Assembly (NCBI RefSeq): GCF_040183065.1
Contig: NC_091124.1
Coordinates: 92,775,001-92,839,000 of the forward strand
DNA: 64,000 nucleotides
From: Periplaneta americana
Taxonomy: Eukaryota > Arthropoda > Insecta > Blattodea > Blattidae
Direction of reading: 5' to 3'
The notes under the pieces were generated by a model. It saw only the letters and a list, made by a program, of their open reading frames with translations. It did not search any database and had not been told where the DNA came from. Numbering within the stretch: position 1 is the first letter of the stretch; every line of letters begins with the position of its first letter. Both the position numbers and the translations under genes were made by a program. Shown piece by piece: positions 45,323 through 58,290 of this stretch.

Positions 45323-45553
45323 AGGCTGGTTCACAATAAACCGGGAACGGAAACGACAACGAGAACGAGAAGGGAAGTATTGTTAAAATAAATGTATTTA
45401 AATGTGAGTATTCACAATTAACTTTCACGTTCCCGTTTCCCGGCTCCGGCAAGCTTCTCGTTATTTTTGAATGCTCACATTTAAATACATTTATTTTAAC
45501 AGTATTTCCGTTCTCGTTCTCGTTTCCGTTCCCGGTTTATTTTGAACCAGCCT
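45323..45553. mobile_element. Palindromic PIF/Harbinger-like MITE, TAA duplication
   Basis: AGGCTGGTTCACAATAAACC at 45323 is mirrored by the inverse at the right end. The arms extend about 95 bp with about one difference in ten. TAA is directly repeated at 45320-45322 and 45554-45556. TWA duplications and G(G/C)-rich ends running into GTTCACAAT fit PIF/Harbinger MITEs. Not coding. Confidence 0.75.
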
Positions 45554-45556
45554 TAA

Positions 45557-45640
45557 CGCTTAGCATGTCTAATCGTGAAACGAGCATGGCCGAGTTCAAA
45601 TCCTGGTTGGGAAAAGTTACCTGGTTGTGGTTTGATGGAA
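45557..45640 (+). repeat. tRNA-like SINE fragment
   Basis: AATCGTGAAACGAGCATGGC is followed by the B-box-like CGAGTTCAAATCC and the tail GGGAAAAGTTACCTGGTTG, as in the SINE at 12500-12728 but in the other orientation. Confidence 0.55.
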
Positions 45641-45843
45641 ATGTGCTTACTAGGGGGGGGGAGGGGGGAGCACCCCAAAATAAAGGACCGTAGGATCTAA
45701 TAGTGGCAAGGTTCTCATAATAAAATAAAATAAATGGACACTATTCACATAACAATACCAATGGTATATTAATATAATAAATAATAAAAAGGAAGGAGCA
45801 TTAATATAATAACTATACCTATAATAGTACATTATGCAACGAG

Positions 45844-46433
45844 CCTATAATGGTAGTAATTAAGACGTAAGTATGATTGTTTATGAAACGAGCGCAAGCG
45901 AGTTTCATAATTTTCTTACGAGCGTCTTAATTACCATTATAGGCAAGTTTCATACGACTTTTTATGCTCGACCATATTTCTAACTTGAAAATATTGAAAA
46001 TTAGGTCTTTTTGTGGTTATGTGCGAACTGACCTGAATTGTGAGATGTGTGCAGACGCGAAAGTATTGATTTTTTCCGAGGCCGAATGTCATTGACCATG
46101 GCACAGAATAAGAATGAATATTAGTCTGTTATAACCTGGAAAATGATTTAGAATTGAAAAACGAGATGACAAATTGAATTTATTTGAATATTATTTACAA
46201 TTAACGCTAATTATTATAGTAACAGAACATAACCTTCTGCGACAGTATTGGATTTCCAGCCTCCGTGACTTTTCGCTAATTGTCTGTCGAGAATAATCGA
46301 TATAACGGTACAAAGCTGACTTATCATTGGCTGAAGATCTGTACTTTAATGAGTAGGTGTACTTTAATGACATGCATTAAAGGACTGCTACCAGGTGTAT
46401 AATTACTACATTTCGGCATGGTCGAGCATAAAA
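45844..46433. mobile_element. Inverted-repeat elements, two adjoining
   Basis: First, CCTATAATGGTAGTAATTAA at 45844 is inverted at 45924-45943, a 100-bp fold-back. Directly after, TTTTATGCTCGACCAT at 45959 is inverted at 46418-46433, bracketing about 475 bp without a recognisable gene (a 60-codon minus frame at 46373-46191 has no known motif). They may be one composite element. Confidence 0.6.
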
Positions 46434-47149
46434 TATAAAAAGGAAGCTAAACAAATCGATATCCAAAAACTATTAAAGTAGCCTGAAGGGCTTAAAATAT
46501 ACAGGCGACTAGACTCTCGCAACACCATAAAAAGCAAGAGACCTACATCGTAGCACTGGTTGTAATGCACCATGTTGGAAACCGGAGACACAAGTCTATA
46601 GCTGAATGTAAAGTCACGTAAAATACGTAAATAATGGCTGCGAATATGGCGGAAGAAAATAACAATAGTGAGGGCAGGAGAGAGTCCCGGGGAAAGGCGA
46701 AAGTTCCACCGTAGAAAATCCACTTCCACGATATAAGTTCAGCACTCGGCTAGTCGGCAATACTAGAAAAGGTTACCTCAAAATACTGGATTCGGAAATG
46801 CACAAAATGACGAATATTTCCATATTATTCCATGTAGATAAAACAATATTTATAATATTTAGCAAAAATCATATAACATGAGCTGAAGAATCCAGTCGTA
46901 ATCGTATCAGGAGGAAACTCGCTGATCACAAGTCGTAATTTCTCAACACGACTCTGGAGCGGCGCCTTCTTTCCGACGTGCTACCCTAGAGAAAAGTCAG
47001 CCTCTCCCTTCATAAGAAACCTTAGAAAATTCATTTACCCATCAATATGACCATTCTATGATAAAAAACATGAAACCAAAAAAAAAAAAAAAGAAAGAGA
47101 AAAATAAATAAAAAGTGAAGGAAGGAAAAGGAAACAGTGGCGAAACAAT

Positions 47150-47295
47150 CGCCACACATTTTTTTTCCGGGGTATTCCCTCAGCCCATTGCTGGGTAACT
47201 TTCGGCGCTGGATCCTGGGCTCAGCTCGCTGGCTTATCACCTCCATTTCGTTCAGACGCTAGATAACCACAGCAGCTGATAAAACGTAGTGAAAT
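47150..47295 (+). repeat. SINE tail copy (family of 12500-12728)
   Basis: CCGGGGTATTCCCTCAGCCC, TTGCTGGGTAACTTTCGGCG, TATCACCTCCATTTCGTTCA and GACGCTAGATAACCACAGCA occur in order, as in the inverse of 40500-40640. Confidence 0.7.
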
Positions 47296-47339
47296 AAACC
47301 AATTGAATGTAAAATAAAATCGCTATAACAGCATTTCTG

Positions 47340-47585
47340 CCGAGCCGGATGGTCTAAAGTGCGCTCCCCTTAGGCGACGCTGTCCGAAGGTTCGTGGGTT
47401 GGAATTTTGCCTCGGACATGGATGAATGTCCTTGTTAATGCCCTGTTCTGTGTGTGTCTCAGGGGCACGAATGTATCGATGTCTTGTATGTGTGTCCATA
47501 GAATCGTCTCCTCCCCTACAGGCATTAGTATGTAAGATCTATAATATGGGAGGTTAAACGGCCTGTAAAGAAAGAAAGCATTTCT
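47340..47585 (+). repeat. tRNA-derived SINE with AAAG tail
   Basis: GCCGAGCCGGATGGTCTAAA begins a Leu/Ser-like tRNA head with a long variable region. A degraded B box (GGGTTGGAATT) follows, then a body with GTGTGTGTCTCAGGGGCACG and GGGAGGTTAAACGGCCTG, and a short AAAGAAAG tail at about 47570-47580. Confidence 0.7.
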
Positions 47586-47720
47586 AATTAGTATACTACA
47601 ATAATTAATAGAATTTGGCAATATGTTCACAGTGCTACAAACTGAGTGAAGTGTAACGGATGGATTGAGACCATAGAAAATTATTTTCGAAAGAAACAAA
47701 TCAATATCAACCACTAACAA

Positions 47721-47908
47721 TAGTATCGGACATCGGGTAATATCGGACAGTGCGTTTCTTTCATCTACCACCAGATGATAGTACCTGAATGGCATGGTTA
47801 CGTTTCTGTATGCGACATCACAGAACCATAACCATGTCATTCAGGTACTATCATTTGGTGGTAGATGAAAGAAACTCACTGTCCGATACTACCCGATGTT
47901 CGATACTA
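47721..47908. mobile_element. 188-bp near-perfect palindrome (fold-back MITE)
   Basis: TAGTATCGGACATCGGGTAA at 47721 runs into TTTCTTTCATCTACCACCA and a central loop near 47805-47825, and the right half is the inverse with about one difference in fifteen. No direct flanking repeat was settled. Confidence 0.7.
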
Positions 47909-47999
47909 CCTAACTCTCCCGTAATTAAATCTAGTACGTGGTTTATTTAAAAGAACTTGAGCTGAAAGTGTCAACTACTAGTGCATATCGAATTAGTTT

Positions 48000-50900
48000 T
48001 ACATAGACTACATTTTTTATACTTTCATTCTTTAAATACTGTAGTTATTTTTTGTTATACCTGCTCTTTTAGTACCTAGTGATTTTTCAACTATGTACTG
48101 ATATTATTTTCTCAGTTTTACAAGTAGGAGGTGTGGTTTCAGTACACTCGTCATCATCAGACGCACAAATATTGTATATTTTGTATTATAGGTAGTTTGT
48201 ACTTTGTTTAAAAAATATTTTGCATGTTATACATAAAGACTCCCAATAATTTAATACTTCTTGGCTTAGTTAAGCTCTTCTTCATACAGATTGCTATACA
48301 ACGTTAATAATCATATCCTTGTTCAAGGATTTTTCCGTTAATTTATAGATGTATGGACGTTTACTTGTTAAACCGGGATGTGCGACAGTACGTACGATCT
48401 GGAAGGAAGGAGAGTAGGCCAAAGAACGCAGACAGGAAGGATGTTAAGAGAACAAAGAAAGAAAGAAAAGCTTGAAATAAACATTTATGGGGTTGGTAGA
48501 ACTATTTCGCAGAAAAGAGGTTGTGAAGCCTGTAGGAGCTTAACCCCATAAAACGGGATAAAACCTTTCTATTCATCCCTCCTCCTCCCGACTCGGTCAT
48601 CAGCAGTGTTTCCTGAAGTGAGAGTTCCATCCGAGCCCGAGGTTGGGAAGGAGAATAATATTAAGTGATCATGCGGACATTTCATTGAAATGCGACAGTC
48701 AGTTAATAGCAATACGACTCTGGTTAATTCAGTCTGCCAGCCCTGCCAAATCAGCAATTCCAATTTTGAACACAGCAAAATTAAATAATTACAGCTGACA
48801 TTATTTTCTTCTTTCCTCTTCTCTACCCATTTCTTCTGTCTTCCCTGTCTGTCTTCTCCCGTTGGTTCTTCCCTGCGTGCCTTCCCTCTTTTATCTAACT
48901 TCATAAATTATCATTTTTTATCCAATTTGTCCTGTAATCTTTACTTCATCCAATACTACCTGCCTCCTCTCCTTTATCCATTATTTCCTGTCTTCTCCCT
49001 GTTATCAATTATTATTTTCTAAATTCTCCTTTATCCATTATATCACGTCCTGTTTTCTTTATCCGCTATTTACTCAATTTTTTCCTTCATCTATTATTTT
49101 GTGAATTATTTCCTGCTTTCTTTTCTTTATCTATTATTTCATACATCCTCTCCTTTTATCCATTTTTTCTTGCTTCTCTATTTACCTGTCCTTTTTACAT
49201 CAGTGCTTATCTTTTTTTTTATACATTATTTCCCATCCTCTTTTCTTTATTTATCATTCCGTTTGAATGTGATTTGATGACTCTTGTTGGTCTCTTTCAT
49301 TCAAGTCAGCTAAAGGTTCAAATGCATTTGATGTCGGACGTTTAGTTGAATTTCTATCAGTTGCAGAATTGGATGGGTTGTTTTGAGATATATTAAATTA
49401 ATTAATTATACAAATCAATGTAATAGAATCTCTTTATTCTTTCGCAGAACATAGTGATCCTATTCACAAAACCTCTATTACATCTGAGTTATACAATGTT
49501 ATAGTTTGAATTAAACATGAATAGGACTCATGCAGTAACAAATATGAGGTTACAAAGTTGTAATAAGACAAAACTTCTTCAATAATGACAAAATAAATAG
49601 CATAACATTTGGATATTGCGATAACAAAGACTTAGAAAAACAAAATATACGACAGAATCGACGTGTGGGAAAATAAGAAATTTTTAAGTAAGTAAACCAG
49701 AAATAATTCACGCTAGATTGCAGCCTTAACAACGAATAGGGATAATTATTTTATAGAATGGGCACTGAGCGAATTTTCCTGTTTTGTTTCCCTGTGCGCC
49801 GGCGTTTAGTTCCACTTTCAAGCGCTAGAAGTTAGTGTAATCGAGCACACGCTAAGATAATAATTGAATATAAGAGTTGAGACACAGGATCCAAACATCG
49901 CCTACCTTATTGCATAATACAGTAACGCTTTGCTTCAAATAAATTCAAGTTAACAGCTTTTCCTTATTTCTCAGTGATAAACTAGTTGTAATAATAATTT
50001 TTTATATTTTATATATAATTAATTATATTATAAAATAATGGGCCTATAATACATTATAAAACTATGTATCAAATTTGTTTAATATTTGTACACAATGTAT
50101 AGGCATATGGTTTTACTTCTCATAGGAGTTTTGTTTTTTCCATTTTCAGCTCTAATCAAATCATTACATATTTTAATTATTGATGGGGTCAACGTCTCAA
50201 CTCTCATTATAAAGGAACTCTAGAGTCTAGAAGTTAGAGTTAATGACGGATTTATTATTTCATTGGTGCAGTTTATTTTATTTGAGTACATAATGTACCT
50301 AGATGTATTAATTGTAAGTGTTATATTTCCGCTGTGTTGACTGCTAGCTGGTGTGATGTCAGTGCCAACTCCAGGGAGAAAGCAGAATCTCACGCTCAAA
50401 CTGGTTTGAAGGTCATTGAAATCAGTCCTGCTACATCAAAGGTACCGACGCGAAGTGTCCGTACTGTATAATTATCTATACGCTGGCCTTACCTACCCAA
50501 AGCGGCTCCTACCAAAGAAATGACTACCGTTCAGTTCAAACTTCCTGACGTGTAGGCAGTCACTAGCCAGCAGGAATAGTGCTGTGTTGCCGCACACGGA
50601 CAATCGTTCTCATTTTTTGTAAAGCTCAGAATAAATACCACGTACGCTCATTTTCTTGTTAGGGACTTCTTATGAAGAGAAACGATTTGCTGAATATACA
50701 GACACAAAAAATCATATTTCTATACCAAATGATTTCAGCAGCTGTTTCCAATACTGAAAATGATGATTCCACATTCACAGAGGTAATGGAGGCATAGTTA
50801 GAGGAAGCTATTATGGAAGAACTCATGTCAGTGACAGTTGAACTCTTCCATTCAAGAACGCTGCTTATGTTTTAATGGTATTTAGGTCTTAGTTTCCTTT

Positions 50901-52050
50901 TTTAAAACACCGCCTTTTCATTTTCAGCCTTTAATTCATATAATTGTCTATAGTTGTCAGAAGTGTGTTTTTTTAAGTTTTGTGGTAAATTCTGGTAAAA
51001 TAACATAACTTTCTGCTATGAATGACATATCATTATAGAGGAGGTTTCTGTAGATGTAAGAATTTCGTGTCGCGAATTGAAGTTCTTCATCCTCAGTAAG
51101 GGAATCCGTCACCTCATATTATTATTCAAAGTTGTGGGCATAGCAAGAGTATACGCCGGCGGAAATCCAGGTGACCCTTCTAGTCCGGACTAGTTGTGGT
51201 GGAAAATCAGGTTGAGGCGCAACTTCCCTGACTGAATTTTTTATGGAAATTAATCTGTCAAAGTCAGAAAACAAGTTCGAACTGCCTCTGTAATCCAATA
51301 TCAGGGCCGGCAAGGAATACTCCCCGTATTGGCAATACAGAACTGGAGCGTGCCCGTATGGGAACACAGCTGAGTAGCTGAGCTATCTGCAGTACTGTGT
51401 GGTGACATGACTAGGGTTGTACAGTGCATTAGCGGCGCGGCGGTGAAAGGCCATGCTTATCTCTTATCAGTAGTACCAAAGCTTGTGTGATTGTAAATAA
51501 ACTGTACGTAACTAATAAAATAAGCAGTATAGCTCGCACAAGGAACGATTACCGAAAAGCAATGGTGGCGTTGCTGTCTGTTTTGAGGTGTGTATGAAGG
51601 AACGCCGAGGGAGGAGAGGTGCGGGCCGATGGAAGTACTGTCTCTTCCAGGAAGATGAACAAATGAGGACATCACTGTGGAAATAAAGAACGTAGCAAGA
51701 GAAAAAAATCGAAGCTAATTAAACGCGCAACATATGTTTACTACGAATGAAATAATACCGTGCAAGACACGTATTCACATGCAATGGAGCAAACTTAAGT
51801 CGTAATGTAACTATCACAGCGCAAGACTGATTCTATCGATGTCATTTCTCTTCCGACTGTACTCTTGAATATCATCCAAGTTATCTCGTGACTTTTCCTG
51901 TCGTCCGCTCTTCCTTATCGCAGTGTTTCATTCGCATTCCTTCCGTTGGTATTCCGTGCTTGCGAAACCTATAACTACAGAAACAAAATAAACTAACAGC
52001 AACTAAACATGTTTATTCTACTCGTATTAAATTATAATACTCTTCACTAT
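48000..52050. other. Long stretch with no supported gene
   Basis: Contains a pyrimidine-biased section at 48800-49260 and moderately GC-rich patches at 50340-50620 and 51120-51680. The minus frames there (51367-51122, 51675-51457) have no motif I recognise. I found no splice-bounded kinase exon here. Confidence 0.35.
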
Positions 52051-52057
52051 GCTTCAA

Positions 52058-52136
<79 letters not shown>

Positions 52137-52155
52137 TGTTGTAGTAGTAGTAGTA
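52058..52155. repeat. (TAG)n microsatellite
   Basis: About 32 TAG units with one TTG interruption near 52137. It creates a poly-Thr minus-strand frame that is not a gene. Confidence 0.97.
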
Positions 52156-52619
52156 ACAATAATAAAATAATAGTAAATAAATCGCAGCTTTAAAGTTAAA
52201 TTTTTTGTCAAAGAAAATAATATTATCACAGTTTGTAAATCTAAGACTTTATAAACAACATAAGCGTACCTAGCAAACAGCACATTATAATGAAAATAAT
52301 TAACGCAACAAAAACGAATACGTAAATTTCATACATGCCAACATTTTTTAAAATCAGAATACAAAATAATAAATATAGCTTATTGCAAAAAAACACAGAT
52401 TTACAAAGGTTTTAGATTTGTTTTTTCATTTCTCTTTTAATAATATTTTCAATGGACAGTGTAAAGAATTTTGATACAGCAATCCTCTCTACAGCTCTTA
52501 ACCTACGAAGTTCAATCCGTCACACTTGCTCTTAATTTGTCTCCATTTTTTTCGTTCTCTATATTATGCTTCAGGATCAAACTTTAGATTGTTAAATACA
52601 GTACATACAAATTAAAATA

Positions 52620-52770
52620 ATACCACTTAGCCTTACGTCCTCTCTAAGTATAGTAAGTCAATTCATCCTTTCATCACTAACGATATCTTTATATTTTTCA
52701 GCATGGAACACACCATAATGACGTTTTAAATTATATTTCCTGCACCTGACATGTTTTTTAATCTGTACGA
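52620..52770 (-). pseudogene. hAT-type (GTF2IRD2/ZBED-like) N-terminal finger remnant
   Basis: The minus strand reads CRKYNLKRHYGVFHAEKYKD, then IVSDERMN and a stop, continuing LTILREDVRLSG. The K-x-N-L-x-R-H-Y-x-x-x-H-x-x-x-Y segment followed by a polar helix is the C-terminal half of the BED-like finger found in GTF2IRD2- and ZBED-related hAT proteins. The first Cys pair is not evident. Nothing else of the element is clear, although a similar KAKRHYVLSH word occurs on the plus strand at about 52996. Confidence 0.45.
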
Positions 52771-55479
52771 AACGAAGTGCCTACATTCCCCTTCACCGCT
52801 ATCTTACAGAGGGATAGCAGTCCTTCCTGCGAGGGAAAATAACCTGTTTTCATTTGCCCGTACGGGTAAAACGCTCATACGGGAAGCCAATTGCCAGCCC
52901 TGTCCTATATATTTCATGAGCGACAAGTCATGTGAAAAATTGTTGGAAAAATCATTTTTAATGTGTTTGTTGTAGATGCTGAGCCAGTAAGAAAAGCTAA
53001 ACGTCATTATGTTCTATCCCATACGACCAAAACAGATTTAGAGCGTTTATAAACACCTGCGAAATTGTTTAAGCATTTTAATTGTTCTATTGTTAACAGA
53101 TATTCAATTATTCAGTGCACATTTCCATTGTTCCAAAGATAATGTTTGCGATAGAACATCCTATGCCATTAGTACTTTCTTCAATAAAATTGAAACTCAG
53201 ATTCTTTTCCCACTAAATTCACAATGAATCTTGCCAGTAACAACTTCGTAGCACACATTAACATAATTTTCCCTTAAAATAGATTCACTTGGCAATCTTC
53301 TACCTGCATATTTCTCAAGCAATTTCACTACAGTTTGATCCTGCAACTTCTACAAGAGAATTTCAGCATGCATAAAATATTTCACACAAGTCAAGAGAAA
53401 ATTCTGGTTAACAATTTGGCGTTTTAATAGTCTTAGAAATTAACTCTATCTTATTTTGTGCAGATTTTGGAAACTGAGGACTGATAATTGACAGTAGACA
53501 GATGATGTGACTTGAAATACTTTTTTATGTTTAACTGCTTTTTCACACTCTTTCCACAGAAGAAATGCGACATCAATAGAGAACATAATATCGAAACAAA
53601 ATTCTCGTAAGTAATTTTTAAATTTGCTACTCAACGGCTTATGAAACTTGACATGTTGAAACTTAAAAGCAAATGAAAGAATAATGTCTCTTTTATAATG
53701 TGAACTTACTCTTCAACTAAAGCATTACGCAATAATGTGGGTAGAGGAAGGCTATTAACAAACAGTAAGGACCAACTTCTTAGAACTTTGACTGTCAGGG
53801 CTTTAACAAGCTGCATCTTGTAGTAAATGAATGTGATGAAATATGTAAAATGTAGAATTCACATTTGTAACTATTTTCTAAACAAAATTTTTACGTATCA
53901 ATTTCCTTATTTTATTCAGAAAAAGCGAGATACATTTTAAAATTGTAGAGGAGAAGGTGGTAATATGGGACGGGATTATAAAATGGAACACGGCTGATTT
54001 TCTGAAATTAGTGGCGCTATCTGTTACATACAGTGGCATATTTTCCTCCTCGGGTAGCCTTTGTCTGCTGTTGTATCAGCATGCCTGAGTAAACCCCAGG
54101 AAAGAGGAAAGGATCGTAACTTTAGGATTTTTGGTTGCCTTTCATAAATAATATAAGTACCATAATAATTATAACAATTTAATATTAACAAACTGAGAGA
54201 GATAAATTAAAGTAAAAATACCAAAACAAAGAATTATAGATCTAATAACAATATAAATTAGTGAGATAATGAAAGAGAGAAAATTAATGTCTGCCATCAA
54301 AATGAATGTAAGAAAGGCGATGTATAACAGAGTAAACTGAACACTCATTGAAAATACAGTCTGAATAAACTCGGCTCAAATAAGACATATAAAGTTGTAG
54401 TCTCCAACCTTTAGCTGAATCAAAGTTCAAATCCATGGAACGCACACGGTAACCAATACTGTAATGGCGTAACGGCCCCAGAGAACTTCCCTGTAGGCTT
54501 ATGGACGTCGATGATCCCTCGTCGTATAGAATATGAAAATCAGGAATGCTGAGAATGAAACAGACCATCCCTTAGTCTGTAAAGCGATGATATCCAAACG
54601 ATGTTCCACCGATGAATTATACCACACAGACGATAGTCCCAGCTATCCAAATCAGCGGGGTCACCTTGACCACCGGAACCACGTAATACGATGAGTTGAC
54701 TATCTCAGCAGAGACGGGAGACTACCCGTTTCTCTCTTGAAGTCGTAACTACGTCGAATTGTCTCACCAACTGAACATTCGCTCGGTCTCCAAGCCCAGG
54801 CCGGCGGTGCGTGTCGTTCCTCCAATCAGTGGAGGAGAAGATCAGGGTACGTTCAGAAAAAATAAAGTAAACAGTACAGCCACCATAAACCATAAAATTG
54901 CCCACAGCATAAACTACATCACACTGCAATGGGATTCAATAATTCCATCGTGTGAGAGTTGTGCATTAGAGGGTATCATGTTCATTACGCCAATGTTAAA
55001 AGTTTTTACAGAAGGTGCTTTTCTCTGATGTTACGCAGTAACAAATTAAGGTAGAGAAATTCTCTTTATGCGTAAAAAAGTAGGAGGTATAGATTTGTAA
55101 TGCTCAGCACCATGGAAATCAAATGACATTGTAAATTAAATTTATTCTAGGTTTTCTGCTATGGTATGAGTGGTAGTATTATGGGACAGGGTTGTCCCAT
55201 ATTACATTACTATTCGTGTGAGAAAAACAGATGTCCAGGATTCTAATTTGTGTGTAAGGTACTGATAAACGTGCATGAAAGGTGCTGAGAAGAAAACTAG
55301 GGCCTTCACCCATGGAAAACTGAGAACTTCATATTTTTGACATAACTATCAAGACATTGACTTCCATATGATGTGTCTAATGTGTTACCAGTGTCTATGT
55401 CTTAAGCATTGTATGTGATTCCAGGTTAATGTTTAGAACTTACGCAGGCAGTTTGTCTGTCCTATTTTCTGGAAGTACA

Positions 55480-55720
55480 ATTGAGGGGTTTGCCGGAAAA
55501 AGGGCGTATACGTCAGTATGACGAATTGAGATACATGCAATCTAAGATTTTAAAACGCACCTGAATAAAATGTTATACACGCACGCAGCCCTGTCCTGCA
55601 GGTATGCACAGTACAATCAAAACAAAATTTCGCTACTATAATTATTCACTACATTTTAAACTGTTTTCCCGAAGAAGGGCGTATAGGTCTATCCGCCTTT
55701 CTTCCGGCAAAGCCCTCAAT
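55480..55720. mobile_element. 241-bp inverted-repeat MITE
   Basis: ATTGAGGGGTTTGCCGGAA at 55480 is inverted at 55702-55720 with one mismatch, and the similarity extends to an AAAGGGCG block. AATT lies at both junctions and could be a 4-bp duplication or part of the termini. Confidence 0.65.
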
Positions 55721-55752
55721 TATGCGGCATGAAAACTTTCTAAAACATAATA

Positions 55753-56880
55753 CAGTGAAACCTGTTCAAGACGGAAGTGACATGGTCCTAATTTTTTTTC
55801 CGTTGAGGACAGGTTTCCGTATTATTCAGGTATTACATTAAAATGAAATATTTTATCCTTCGTATACATGAAAAACAAAATGGCACGTTGCAAACTGCAA
55901 GGAATACAAAATATTCCGTTTAACACTACTTATATTAAATCAGCTTTCTGTAGCTTATTCCGTTGGTGAATCATCGTGATTCAAATCTCATTTTCTATAC
56001 AAATGTTATTGTAACTCACTCATTACTCATTAAACACTACTAAAGTTTACTAATCTCATTGAATTTAATATCTAACACTATACTATAATATTTTTCTGTA
56101 TATCACTGCACATTATTAATTAATTGGACTAGGAGCCATCCATTAGAAGGCTTGAATTCTGGTTTATCTAATTTCTTTCCCAGTTCAATGGCTTGCTTTG
56201 CTAAATAGATCCAGAAATTGACATGTTCTTTGAAAGGTCATGAAGAACCCACTCCCACAACAGTTCATTTATTTCCACATAAACAGTTTCTTTCTGGTTC
56301 CTTTTATGTTATCATTATTCGCCGCAAGCCACTCACTCATTATGATCTTCATCTTTAAAGTGTCACACTGAGTTTTTCACAACTGAACTTCAACGTTATT
56401 TCACATACACTTCGTTTCTAATTTTCCTTTAACTCGATAACGTTTATTTCATCACTTAATGTTAATGCCACATTTTACGCAACTTTTTTTTACCAGGAAA
56501 TCACTATACTTGCGCTCTGTCTAGGTACGACAGTTTACGGGTGTGAAGCATTGAAAATCTAGTCAACAGGGTAATAAAATTTATGACTGACAGGCCAACA
56601 CACCCTCGCACTCTCTAAAATTTTGCAAAGAAAACTTGTTTTTATCTTAGTGACCTATATATTTCGTATAGTCCTTGAAATTACACCCTGTTTCAAAATA
56701 TGGTTACAAAATATAGTGTATCCAAAATATTATTTCGGTTTTGAATAGTAGCAGACAGTTTCCGTTTTATTCAGGAAAAATTACAAAATAATACATACGA
56801 ATTTCGCCGGGACCAATAAATTGTTCCGAAGTAGACAGGATTCCGAATTATTCAGGTTCCGATTTGAACAGGTTTCACTG
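55753..56880 (-). mobile_element. Tigger/pogo-type element, internally deleted
   Basis: CAGTGAAACCTGTTCAAGAC at 55753 is matched in inverse at the right end (AACAGGTTTCACTG, 56867-56880). TA flanks both ends (55751-55752, 56881-56882). Such CAGTGAAACCT ends are typical of Tigger/pogo. The minus strand carries the N-terminal DNA-binding part of a CENP-B-like transposase (56490-56125), but no DDE domain. Confidence 0.8.
56125..56490 (-). pseudogene. Tigger transposase N-terminus (CENP-B-type HTH)
   Basis: From 56490 downwards, frames give RKKVA, stop, NVALTLSDEINVIELKEN, a stop, KRSVCEITLKFSCEK (psq-type helix-turn-helix), then after shifts a degraded linker, and finally AKQAIELGKKLDKPEFKPSN then GWL (CENP-B-type helix-turn-helix). 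Tigger/pogo transposases have this order before the DDE catalytic domain, which is absent here. Several stops and frameshifts make it dead. Confidence 0.75.
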
Positions 56881-57359
56881 TATCTGATTCCTTCATATAA
56901 TCATGTTATGAGTTTGCACACGTAAAGAGAAATGATATTCCTATAAGGGATCATCTCAAATCCCATTTTTAACTTCGTTGTTTTCAAATAAGAGACCATG
57001 GAAAAAGACCGTACCATATTACAACCTTCTCCTCTACCAATAGGCAGAAAAAGACGATAAAAATAGGTTAACAATACAATCAAAATAAAAATTCGCTTGA
57101 AATACTTCGTAAGTGATAAACAATTTTCTCTACAATTTAAATTCTTAAAATAGTAATCACTAAGAAAAGGCGTTTTGCCAAACATCCGGACTGCAGTAAC
57201 TATAAACAGCAATATGCGCCTGTATTTAATCTATTTAACACGTACGGACAGTTTGCATACAACGATGTGACTGAATGGCGTAGCCTATTTCGAAGCAGTG
57301 ACTGACAATCGGAATAAATAAAAACGAAGGAACTAATTAGTACATCTAAAACTGGACAG

Positions 57360-57560
57360 ATGTCTCTGATTTTCCGACTCTCGAACCGTTTCTATGGTTA
57401 CAGTGCTTGGGGGAGGGGCGTACTACGAGCTTTAGAGTCGGGGTGTGCCACGGCGCAGTAGTGCTGGTTGCATATGCACAGGCGAGAGCTCCAGCGTAGG
57501 GGATGGCGTTTTCAAAGACACACCCGTTACTCCCTTCCCCTCCTCCTGTCGTCAGGAAAC
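57360..57560 (+). promoter_or_regulatory. GC- and CpG-rich island, candidate promoter
   Basis: A 200-bp stretch with many CpG dinucleotides and GC boxes (GGGGGAGGGGCG at 57408-57419) stands out from AT-rich flanks. It is followed by transcribed-looking sequence ending at a donor-like CAG/GTAATA at 57949-57950. This could be a first exon of a plus-strand gene, or a GC-rich repeat. Confidence 0.35.
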
Positions 57561-58290
57561 AGCTGAAAGTACTCTTTTCAAGCAGTTTGCTGATACAAGT
57601 TCGTGTGACGGCGTAAATACAAATGCAAATCTTTAGAAGTGCTGTTTTACAACGGTTTTACCAACTGATCACATTTTTTCGCAGTTGGAACTCATTATTC
57701 CGACATAACGAAGCGCGCATAGTTGAAGCAGTGTTCGTGTTGAAGAGAATGTAAAAGTTGGGTCTGTTCGTAAGAAATATAAATAGCAAAATTTTATCGA
57801 CTGTGATTCGAAAGTTTCGGTGCAAGACTCGAAAGTGGCAGTGAAGGACTACGATGAAGACAGTGCATTCGTTTTAATTAAAATATTGAAAATCTATGTT
57901 GTAAAACGTGTGAACAAGTGCAAAAGTGCAAGCGAATATGTTACCCAGGTAATAAAATAACAAATGAATAAATTCAAGTATTTAAAATAGAAATATAATA
58001 TAATAAGTACTTAAAATACTTTAAACATTCTCAATAAAGTTAAGTCCCAAGCATGTATGTACAATTTTAACAGTTAATAACACATGTCTAATACTTCCAT
58101 GCTATATATTAGCAGAGAACTAATAGCTAACAAACTTTGAGAGACAAAAAATAAATGATGATAAATTAATCTTATGTCTACAAAGTTGCGCATAGAATTC
58201 TGATAAGGCAAGATGAACTGAGAGAGAAAAAGAAGCAGAAGGGTAAGAAGTCACCTATTTAAAATTCTGGTCACCCACGACCAGTTTCCG

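Larger units (their letters stand above)
53943..57040. mobile_element. 3.1-kb element with ~32-bp TIRs, carrying nested elements
   Basis: TTGTAGAGGAGAAGGTGGTA at 53943 and, inverted from 57040, TTGGTAGAGGAGAAGGTTGT share about 28 of 32 positions with one indel (then AATATGG(G/T)ACGG). The words TGGGACAGG/TTGTCCCATATTA recur at 55184-55207. The interior holds a MITE at 55480-55720 and a Tigger-type element at 55753-56880. Remaining frames (54759-55028, 54929-54705) are unrecognised. Target duplication not found. Confidence 0.6.

Noticed and set aside
47370-47840. 156-codon minus-strand frame
   Set aside because: Runs through a SINE in antisense and half of the 47721-47908 palindrome.
52047-52283. 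Poly-Thr protein on the minus strand
   Set aside because: Translation of the (TAG)n microsatellite.
54284-55028. Possible host exons on either strand
   Set aside because: Frames lie inside the 3.1-kb inverted-repeat element, show no recognised motif and no convincing paired splice sites.
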